From positions 62,001 through 126,000 of the forward strand of contig NZ_JAUMIT010000002.1 of NCBI RefSeq assembly GCF_030519655.1: a stretch of DNA of 64,000 nt. Direction: 5' to 3'. The notes below the pieces were generated by a model. The model had not been told where the DNA came from and ran no database searches. It was given only the letters and a program-made list of their open reading frames with translations. The position numbers and the translations under genes are program-made. The stretch comes from Wenyingzhuangia gilva. Lineage in GTDB: Bacteria; Bacteroidota; Bacteroidia; Flavobacteriales; Flavobacteriaceae. Positions 57,665 through 64,000 of the stretch are shown here, in pieces (the first letter of the stretch is position 1; each line of letters opens with the position of its first letter).

Positions 57665-58611
57665 AATTTATAGCTAAACTGAAGGCTTCCGTATCGGGTG
57701 ATTTTAGTTCTCATTTCTTTTACATTTCTGGTGCAGTAAATTATGTGATAGCTAAAATTTATATGTTTTGAGTTCCAATAAAATCCAAAATCATTTTGCC
57801 AAGTCCACGGTTCTAAATGAAATTCTTTTTGTGTTGGGTTTTTATCTAATTCTCCTGTAACGGTATCGTCTTTAATTTGATAGGTCGCAAAAGATTTTAT
57901 TCCAAAATAACTTTCCTTGATCCATTTTTCATCACCATATTGCAAGGCAGTACCAAAAAATGTGCTATTAGATATTGGAGCTAATACAGTTTTTAAAAAA
58001 TTAAATCGGATAGCGATTCCACTAGAAATATTGGTAAAAACGGTGTTTAGTTTTGCCTTGTTTGTCCAAGAGATTGAAATGGGAAGGCTTTCTTTGTAGA
58101 GTATATTTCGAGTATAATTGGCCAAGACACCTACAGCATATTTTTCTTTTACTTGTGTTTTCCATCCCTCAGAAGGATCAATATTATAAAAGGTATGAAT
58201 AAAGTTTTGAGCCCATTCTGCTCCAGACTTGGTGTTGGTGACTCCGAGTGTAAGTCCTAAACTTAAAATATTTTTAGAGTTGATTAAGTGTTCTGAATAA
58301 TTAGCATATAAATATCCTGCATATGGTCTTTCTTGAAACGCTACTTTGGTTACATCACTGTCTTGAGGGTTGTATATATTTTGTCCAAGGGTAAACTGTC
58401 TAATTTTTTTATCAAAGAAATTATAACCAGTATTAGTGGCTTGTTTATAAAAAAGCTCTAGACCATTGGTGTAATATTTATCTAAATAAAAAGAAACATA
58501 TAAATCATTGTCGTTAATCAATCCTATTTCATGTTTGGTTTGTGCGTGAGTGTTTATTTTACACATGTAAAGGCTAACAAACAGTAAAAAGAATATTTTA
58601 TTGAAATTCAT
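57661..58611 (-). CDS. LpxR-like lipid A deacylase
   Basis: 316 residues with a signal peptide (FFLLFVSLYMCKINTHAQ). The start of the mature part, HEIGLINDNDLYVSFYLDKYYTNG, and FQERPYAGYLYANYS are typical of the LpxR/DUF2219 family, outer-membrane beta-barrels that remove the 3'-acyloxyacyl group from lipid A. The C-terminus ends in a beta strand (YGSLQFSYKF). The two genes 57661-57664 share TTAA as overlapping stop codons in opposite directions. Confidence 0.85.
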   Translation of the reverse strand: MNFNKIFFLLFVSLYMCKINTHAQTKHEIGLINDNDLYVSFYLDKYYTNGLELFYKQATNTGYNFFDKKIRQFTLGQNIYNPQDSDVTKVAFQERPYAGYLYANYSEHLINSKNILSLGLTLGVTNTKSGAEWAQNFIHTFYNIDPSEGWKTQVKEKYAVGVLANYTRNILYKESLPISISWTNKAKLNTVFTNISSGIAIRFNFLKTVLAPISNSTFFGTALQYGDEKWIKESYFGIKSFATYQIKDDTVTGELDKNPTQKEFHLEPWTWQNDFGFYWNSKHINFSYHIIYCTRNVKEMRTKITRYGSLQFSYKF

Positions 58612-58725
58612 TAAAATCTTGTCAAAAGTTGTCTAAAAGTACAATTATTCGCCTTGTTAAACTATGTTAAAAGCAGTGGAATATGTATATTTACTCGTCA
58701 TAAAGATAAAAAATCCCCAAAAGAT

Positions 58726-59583
58726 ATGAATGAAAAAGAAATGCTAACTGCTGAAGATTTGGCTTCAGTGAGCACGAGGGCGGAGTTGGTACGCAAATTA
58801 GACGAAAAAGGAGAAGATGTTTCGGATATTCTCAATAAAATAAAATACGAAGAAGAGCTTAAGTTATTACAAATAGAGCTGGTTAAATTACAACAGTGGA
58901 TTAAGAAAAATAACAAACGAGTAGCCATTATTTTTGAAGGAAGAGATGCTGCAGGAAAAGGAGGAGCGATTCGTAGATTTATGGAACATTTAAATCCACG
59001 TTCTTCTCGTTTGGTGGCTTTAAACAAACCTACAGATATAGAAAAAGGACAATGGTATTTTATGAGATACATTAAGGAACTACCCAATCCTGGAGAAATT
59101 GTTTTTTTTGATCGTAGTTGGTATAACAGAGCGGTAGTAGAGCCTGTGATGGGATTTTGTACGGATGATCAATACAATACTTTTATGGCACAAGTTCCAG
59201 AATTTGAGCATATGTTGTATGAAGACGGATTGGTAATTATAAAATTTTGGTTGTCTATCTCAAAAAGTGAACAATTGGCTCGTTTTAATTCTAGACAAGA
59301 AAACCCTTTAAAGAGATGGAAATTTAGCCCTGTAGATAAAAAAGGACAAGAGTTGTGGAGCAGGTATACTACTTATAAAGAGCATATGTTTAGTAAAACA
59401 CATACCACTTATAGTCCTTGGGTAATTGTTAAAACAAACGACAAACAAGAAGCAAGACTTGAAAGTATTAGATATGTTTTATCTAAGTTTGATTATGAAG
59501 GGAAGGAACATGCTGTGGCAAATTTATTTCCAGACCCTAACGTTGTGATGCATTATTTTAGATCATCATACCAAATAGATTAA
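58726..59583 (+). CDS. Polyphosphate kinase 2 (PPK2), first of a tandem pair
   Basis: 285 residues from ATG 58726; a TTG at 58654 would add 24 residues without family support. Walker A IIFEGRDAAGKGGAIRRFME, then NPRSSRLVALNKPT, FFDRSWYNRAVVEPV with the Walker B-like Asp-Arg, and a lid region with NPLKRWKFSPVD. PPK2 transfers phosphate between polyphosphate and nucleotides. The N-terminal extension has a short acidic helix. Followed by a second ppk2 after 4 nt. Confidence 0.95.
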   Translation: MNEKEMLTAEDLASVSTRAELVRKLDEKGEDVSDILNKIKYEEELKLLQIELVKLQQWIKKNNKRVAIIFEGRDAAGKGGAIRRFMEHLNPRSSRLVALNKPTDIEKGQWYFMRYIKELPNPGEIVFFDRSWYNRAVVEPVMGFCTDDQYNTFMAQVPEFEHMLYEDGLVIIKFWLSISKSEQLARFNSRQENPLKRWKFSPVDKKGQELWSRYTTYKEHMFSKTHTTYSPWVIVKTNDKQEARLESIRYVLSKFDYEGKEHAVANLFPDPNVVMHYFRSSYQID

Positions 59584-59587
59584 TAGT

Positions 59588-60373
59588 ATGGAGAATAATA
59601 TAACACCAAATGATATTAAAAACTTAAATACCAAAAAAGGAATTCAGGCTTTGTTAACAGACAAAGAAGTGAATCTTCAAAAAGCGGTAAGAAGTATTAA
59701 TTATATAAAATCATTAAAAAAACTTCAAAAGGAGTTGATTAAAATGCACGAGGAGATCATTGAAAAAAACCAACGTGTAATTGTTGTTTTTGAAGGAAGA
59801 GATGCTGCCGGAAAAGGGGGAGCCATCCGTAGAATGACCGAGCGTATCAATCCACGTCATTTTAGAATTGTGGCGTTGCCAAAACCTACAGATGAAGAAC
59901 GTTCACAATGGTATTTTCAGCGTTATATCAACAAGTTTCCCAAAGCAGGAGAAATTGTTTTTTTTGACCGTAGTTGGTATAACCGTGCTGTGGTAGAACC
60001 TGTAAATGGATTTTGTACCCAAGAAGAATACGTTCGTTTTATGAACAATGTAAACGATTTTGAACGTATGATTACTTCTTCAGGGATTAAGTTGGTAAAA
60101 ATATACATGTCTATTACCAAAGACGAACAAGCCAAACGATTTGATGAGATTAGAGACAACCCATTAAAACAGTGGAAAATCACTCCTGTAGATGAAAAAG
60201 CTCAGGAACTTTGGGATGAATATACCAAGTATAAAAATGTAATGTTTACCAACACCAATACAGATTATGCTCCGTGGAAAATAATCAAAGCCAATAGAAA
60301 AACGTTTGCAAGGGTAAATGCCATCAAGTATTTATTGTCAAAAATACCTTACGATAAAAACAGAGAAGTATAA
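59588..60373 (+). CDS. Polyphosphate kinase 2 (PPK2), second of a tandem pair
   Basis: 261 residues. VVFEGRDAAGKGGAIRRMTE, NPRHFRIVALPKPT and FFDRSWYNRAVVEPVNGF are present; NPLKQWKITPVD is the lid. It is clearly a paralogue of the upstream gene but differs along its length, so this is an old duplication. The two may prefer different nucleotides (AMP, ADP or GDP), which cannot be told from sequence. 6 nt before the next gene. Confidence 0.95.
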   Translation: MENNITPNDIKNLNTKKGIQALLTDKEVNLQKAVRSINYIKSLKKLQKELIKMHEEIIEKNQRVIVVFEGRDAAGKGGAIRRMTERINPRHFRIVALPKPTDEERSQWYFQRYINKFPKAGEIVFFDRSWYNRAVVEPVNGFCTQEEYVRFMNNVNDFERMITSSGIKLVKIYMSITKDEQAKRFDEIRDNPLKQWKITPVDEKAQELWDEYTKYKNVMFTNTNTDYAPWKIIKANRKTFARVNAIKYLLSKIPYDKNREV

Positions 60374-60379
60374 AAAACT

Positions 60380-61456
60380 ATGGATAATCCAGAGTACGAA
60401 AAAATATCTAAGAAAAAGCCCACGTATCCAATACAGTCCTTTTTTAGTCAATATTTATCAAAATATGATAGGAATGCATTAATTCCTGTTTTTTATGATG
60501 ATTTGCTTCGTTTTTCTGGAGCCATAGAAGTGTATAACGAAAATGGAGAAGATACTCTTTGGGTACGAGTTTACTATCCAGAACACGAAAGAACTACTAT
60601 TGATAGAGATTTAAAAAAAGTATACTCTATTTTACATGGTGATGGTTCTGACACCTCAGTTCCTTTTTTAAATATTGATGCGGTTGATTATTGTACGTTT
60701 GGAAATTCCAAGCCTTTTAGAATTAAGGTAAGGAATATTTTAAATGATAATTACACTTATATGTATGTAAAAAAAGCAGATGCTTCCAGGGTGTACGGAT
60801 TGGAACTAGAGCATTTGTTATCGCCAAACCGAATTAATTTTTTGGTGTACAAAGAAACGTTGATTGAAGATCATATTTCAGGAATACCAGGAGATACTTT
60901 TATTGAAGCAGGCTTGGATGCTTATTCTATCAGAACTCAAAAACAAATTGCCAAGGAATATGTAAAGTTTAATGAACGTTGTATTGTGCGTTTGTTAGGA
61001 GATATGAGGGCTTATAATTATGTAATTGTCCCTACACATGATTTTGACCAAGTACGTTATAGAATTAGAGCGATTGATTTTGATCAGCAATGTTATGAAG
61101 GGAGATTGAGGGTGTATATGCCACAGTTTCTAAAAGAGAACAATCAGTATGTAGAAATGGTTCATAATAATTTAAGACCAGAATCTATTGAGCAGTATCA
61201 ACAAGAAGAAAGATCCACCATTGCCAAAAGAATTTTATTAGGAAAAAAGAGAATTCAAGAGTTGATCAATTGTATGTTACAAGATAGAATTTCTTCTGAC
61301 GATAAAATTGATCAGCTAAAGAACGACTTATTTATTTATACAAAAGATGTTGCTTTTAAAAAGTGTAAATGTATGGGCGAAATTTTAGAAACTGCCTTTA
61401 GATATGTTATTAGACACTATCAAGATGTAAATGGCCTAAAGAATATAAAGGATTAG
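60380..61456 (+). CDS. Conserved hypothetical protein with kinase-like motifs, in the PPK2 operon
   Basis: 358 residues, no signal peptide or membrane segment. I do not recognise a named family. Residues 203-236 include RLLGDMRAYNYVIVP and RIRAIDFDQQ: a Gly-Asp-x4-Asn loop (Asp208, Asn213) and an Ile-Asp-Phe-Asp motif (Asp233, Asp235). These correspond in order to the catalytic loop and metal-binding Asp of protein-kinase-fold enzymes such as aminoglycoside phosphotransferases. YMYVKKADASRVYGLELEHL (127-146) could supply the beta3 Lys and helix C Glu. It follows two ppk2 genes by 6 nt and is ended by a strong terminator, so the three form one operon. Kinase activity is inference. Confidence 0.7.
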   Translation: MDNPEYEKISKKKPTYPIQSFFSQYLSKYDRNALIPVFYDDLLRFSGAIEVYNENGEDTLWVRVYYPEHERTTIDRDLKKVYSILHGDGSDTSVPFLNIDAVDYCTFGNSKPFRIKVRNILNDNYTYMYVKKADASRVYGLELEHLLSPNRINFLVYKETLIEDHISGIPGDTFIEAGLDAYSIRTQKQIAKEYVKFNERCIVRLLGDMRAYNYVIVPTHDFDQVRYRIRAIDFDQQCYEGRLRVYMPQFLKENNQYVEMVHNNLRPESIEQYQQEERSTIAKRILLGKKRIQELINCMLQDRISSDDKIDQLKNDLFIYTKDVAFKKCKCMGEILETAFRYVIRHYQDVNGLKNIKD

Positions 61457-61460
61457 AAAT

Positions 61461-61495
61461 AAAAAACTCCATGAACTGTTCATGGAGTTTTTTTT
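61461..61495. terminator. Bidirectional terminator after the PPK2 operon
   Basis: AAAAAACTCCATGAA pairs with TTCATGGAGTTTTTT around CTG, with T residues following; the A run serves the converging rsmB gene. Confidence 0.93.
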
Positions 61496-61517
61496 ATCAT
61501 TAATAGATAAGGGAATT

Positions 61518-62726
61518 TTAACCAATTCTTTCTAATAAGGCCATGTAAAAACCATCGTAACCAGAAACAGAAGCCAATACTTTTTTATCTTTAATCAATT
61601 TAAAGTTGTCATTTTTTTCTAAAAACTTAGCTACTTGCTCTTGGTTTTCAGAAGGTAAAATAGAACAAGTAGCATACACTACTTTTCCACCCACTTTTGC
61701 AATTTTAGTATAACGCTCTAAAATATCAGATTGAATTGCTTTGATGTTATCAATAAATTCAGGTTGTAATTTCCATTTACTGTCAGGATTACGCTTTAAA
61801 ACTCCTAATCCAGAACAAGGAGCATCAATTAAAACTCTATCCGCTGTATTGTATAGTTTTTTAATGGTTTTGGTTGATTCAATTTTTTTGGTTGTAATGT
61901 TAAAAGCACCTGCACGTTTTGCACGTTTTTTTAGTTCAATTAATTTACCACCATAAATATCAGTTGCAATAATAGATCCTTTATTTTCCATTAAAGCAGC
62001 AATGTGTAAGGTTTTTCCACCTGCTCCAGCACAAGTATCTACCACTCTCATTCCAGGTTCTATTTCTAGGAATTCTGCTACTAATTGAGATGAAGCATCT
62101 TGCATTTCAAACATTCCACTTTTAAAAGCTTGAGTAACAAAAACATTTTTACGCTCATCTAGTTCTAAGGCATATGGATATCCTTTAATAGGTTTTGTAA
62201 CAATGTCATCTTTAGCCAGTAAATCTTGTAATTGTTTTTTAGTACCTCTTAAAGTATTAACTCTTAAAATGGCAGAAGCAGGAATGTTTTGCGCTTTTAA
62301 TTCCGCTGTCCATTTCTTTTCTCCCAATTCTTTTAAACACAGTTCATCCATCCAATCTGGAATAGATTGAGAGATGGCTCTATTACTTTGTAGTTCATCA
62401 AACTTTCCTTTGATTCTTCTTACTGGTGTGTCTTCAAAATATTTCCAATCTGGCAATTCAATTCCACGTAATACTGCCCAAACAGCAAAAATTTTCCAAA
62501 GATTTTCTCTAGAATAATGATCTTTTGTTCCTGCAATTTCGTTGTACAAACGTTTCCATCGTACAATTTCATAAAAGGTTTCGGCAACAAATTTTCTATC
62601 TCTTGCTCCCCAACGCAAGTCTTTTTTTAAGGCTTTTTGTATTACTTTATCAGCGTATTCTTTTTCGTTAAAAACATCCTCTAAAGAATCTATAACGGTA
62701 AATACTAAATTTCTATGAAGTCTCAT
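61518..62726 (-). CDS. RsmB/NOP family rRNA cytosine-5 methyltransferase
   Basis: 402 residues from ATG 62726; a TTG 24 nt further out is unlikely. An N-terminal NusB-like helical part (about 1-130, DLRWGARDRKFVAETFYEIV) and a Rossmann methyltransferase with VVDTCAGAGGKTLHIA (SAM), DAPCSGLGVLKRNPD and the catalytic Cys in YATCSILPSENQEQV. Typical 16S m5C methyltransferase; whether it targets the C967 equivalent is not shown. Confidence 0.93.
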   Translation of the reverse strand: MRLHRNLVFTVIDSLEDVFNEKEYADKVIQKALKKDLRWGARDRKFVAETFYEIVRWKRLYNEIAGTKDHYSRENLWKIFAVWAVLRGIELPDWKYFEDTPVRRIKGKFDELQSNRAISQSIPDWMDELCLKELGEKKWTAELKAQNIPASAILRVNTLRGTKKQLQDLLAKDDIVTKPIKGYPYALELDERKNVFVTQAFKSGMFEMQDASSQLVAEFLEIEPGMRVVDTCAGAGGKTLHIAALMENKGSIIATDIYGGKLIELKKRAKRAGAFNITTKKIESTKTIKKLYNTADRVLIDAPCSGLGVLKRNPDSKWKLQPEFIDNIKAIQSDILERYTKIAKVGGKVVYATCSILPSENQEQVAKFLEKNDNFKLIKDKKVLASVSGYDGFYMALLERIG

Positions 62727-62882
62727 GTATTGTGAACTATTTGGCAGCAAAGTTACGTGTTTTTTACCTAGTGCATCAAAGAAATTTAATTTCTGTTGGT
62801 AAAGTCCATAATTTTCACTTCACGTCTTTTTTCTTTGATGTAAAAAGCGGTATAAACACTGTTTTAGCTTTGTTTAAAATAG

Positions 62883-62890
62883 TAGATTTG
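62883..62890 (+). promoter_or_regulatory. Candidate -7 box of recG
   Basis: TAGATTTG matches TAnnTTTG and ends 9 nt before the recG ATG, so the leader would be very short. The rest of the 172-nt gap between the divergent genes shows no further signal to me. Confidence 0.35.
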
Positions 62891-62898
62891 TGAAACCT

Positions 62899-64000
62899 AT
62901 GTTTGATTTTGAGACTAATATTACCTACTTAACAGGAATTGGACCTGCCAAAGCATTGATGCTCCAAAAAGAAATGGGGATTTTTAATGCAAATCAGTTA
63001 TTGAATCTATTTCCAAACAGATATGTAGATAAATCTAAGATGTTTACCATTCGTGAATTGCAGGCAGGAAACACCGAAGTACAGATCAAAGGAATTGTGA
63101 CAGATTTAAAAGAAGTTAAGCAAAAGAGAGGTTCTCGTTTGGTAGCTACTTTTAAAGATGAAACTGGTAGTATGGAGTTGATTTGGTTTAGAGTCACCAA
63201 ATGGTTAAAATCAGGAATTAAAATTAATGAGCCCTATGTGATTTTTGGGAAACTTAATTTTTTTAATGGAAATTTTAGTATGCCTCATCCAGATATGGAG
63301 TTGGAGGTTAACTATAAGAAAAACTTTATAGTTGGCTTACAGGCTATTTATCCATCTACCGAAAAAATGAGTGCTAAAGGCTTTAATAACAAAGTCATGT
63401 CTAAGGCTATTCAGCATTTAATTAAAGAAGCTTATCCGTTTATTCAAGAAACGTTGTCTGATGAAATTATTCAAGAGTATGGTTTATTGAGTAAAAAAGA
63501 AGCCTTATTGCATATTCATTTTCCTAAAAATCAAGAATATTTAACCAAAGCACAAAAACGATTAAAATTTGAAGAATTTTTCTTTATTCAGACCCAACTC
63601 ATCAGAAATAAATTGGTGCGAAAAGACAAAATAAAAGGATTTGTGTTTGGACAGGTAGGTGATTATTTTAATGATTTTTACAAATCAGGTTTAAAGTTTG
63701 ATTTGACCAATGCTCAAAAAAGAGTGTTGAAAGAAATTAGAGCCGATATGGCTAGTGGAGCGCATATGAACCGATTGTTACAAGGAGATGTGGGGGCAGG
63801 AAAAACCATTGTGGCCTTGTTAACCATTTTAATTGCCTTGGATAATAACTTTCAAACAGCCATGTTGGCTCCTACAGAGATTTTGGCTTCGCAACATTTT
63901 CAGGCGATTTCAGAGCTGGTTGCTCCTTTTGACATCTCTGTAAAATTGTTAACGGGTTCTACTAGAACCAAAGAACGTAGAATTATTCATGAAGGTTTAG
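62899..64000 (+). CDS. recG: ATP-dependent DNA helicase RecG (partial, C-terminus beyond window)
   Basis: About 367 residues visible from ATG 62899 (MFDFETNITYLTGIGPAKAL); a GTG at 62890 is an alternative. The wedge/OB domain (VQIKGIVTDLKEVKQKRGSR) is followed by the helicase start QGDVGAGKTIVALLTILIAL (Walker A) and MLAPTEILASQHF (motif Ia). RecG rescues stalled forks by branch migration. The frame is open at base 64000. Confidence 0.95.
   Translation, partial: MFDFETNITYLTGIGPAKALMLQKEMGIFNANQLLNLFPNRYVDKSKMFTIRELQAGNTEVQIKGIVTDLKEVKQKRGSRLVATFKDETGSMELIWFRVTKWLKSGIKINEPYVIFGKLNFFNGNFSMPHPDMELEVNYKKNFIVGLQAIYPSTEKMSAKGFNNKVMSKAIQHLIKEAYPFIQETLSDEIIQEYGLLSKKEALLHIHFPKNQEYLTKAQKRLKFEEFFFIQTQLIRNKLVRKDKIKGFVFGQVGDYFNDFYKSGLKFDLTNAQKRVLKEIRADMASGAHMNRLLQGDVGAGKTIVALLTILIALDNNFQTAMLAPTEILASQHFQAISELVAPFDISVKLLTGSTRTKERRIIHEGL

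Overview
The window is chromosomal DNA from a low-GC, probably marine, member of the Flavobacteriaceae (Bacteroidota). Several things point there. The promoters match the Bacteroidota form TTTG-N19-TAnnTTTG. Most genes lack a Shine-Dalgarno, while rpsU has a strong one. There are SusC/SusD proteins with a FecI/FecR-type sigma/anti-sigma pair and a type IX secretion sorting domain. The core protein sequences (RpoB, RpoC, EF-Tu, a short CarB) also fit.

Layout. 1-3242 (minus): a three-gene cluster of N-formylglutamate amidohydrolase-like, GCS2-type carboxylate-amine ligase and RLAN/ATP-grasp (RimK-like) genes, possibly a small peptide or amide pathway. 3354-5468: tex. 5672-9389: a PspC-like protein, a K+ channel, an alanine/glycine symporter and a helix-hairpin-helix protein. 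9412-12135: acyl-CoA dehydrogenase, rpsU, xerC and hpf. 12168-25505: the translation/transcription core, with four tRNAs, tuf, tRNA-Trp, secE, nusG, rplK, rplA, rplJ, rplL, rpoB and rpoC. 25552-33414: a DUF3467 protein, a PAP2 phosphatase, yidC, pyrG, rpmH and carB. 33466-34984 (minus): a cytochrome-like lipoprotein and a secreted protein of unknown function.

35171-53868 is the most unusual part. topB (topoisomerase III) is followed by a complete 16-kb polysaccharide (or glycoside) utilization locus: ECF sigma, FecR, SusC, SusD, GH3, GH5, GH78 and a GntR regulator. Just after the locus the last 113 bp of topB appear again in direct orientation with only two silent differences, and this second copy is followed by what looks like the original topB terminator. 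This is what an island inserted at the 3' end of topB, carrying a replacement 3' end, would leave. The enzymes (beta-glucosidase, exo-glucanase/rutinosidase-like GH5, alpha-L-rhamnosidase) suggest a rhamnose- and beta-glucose-containing substrate.

53939-64000: secreted and HEAT-like hypothetical proteins, an AlkC-type DNA glycosylase, a glycosyltransferase, an LpxR-like lipid A deacylase, two tandem PPK2 polyphosphate kinases followed by a protein with kinase-like motifs, an RsmB-type rRNA methyltransferase, and the first part of recG (cut by the window end). No CRISPR array, IS element or prophage was seen. No stretch over about 300 bases is without a gene, RNA or signal.
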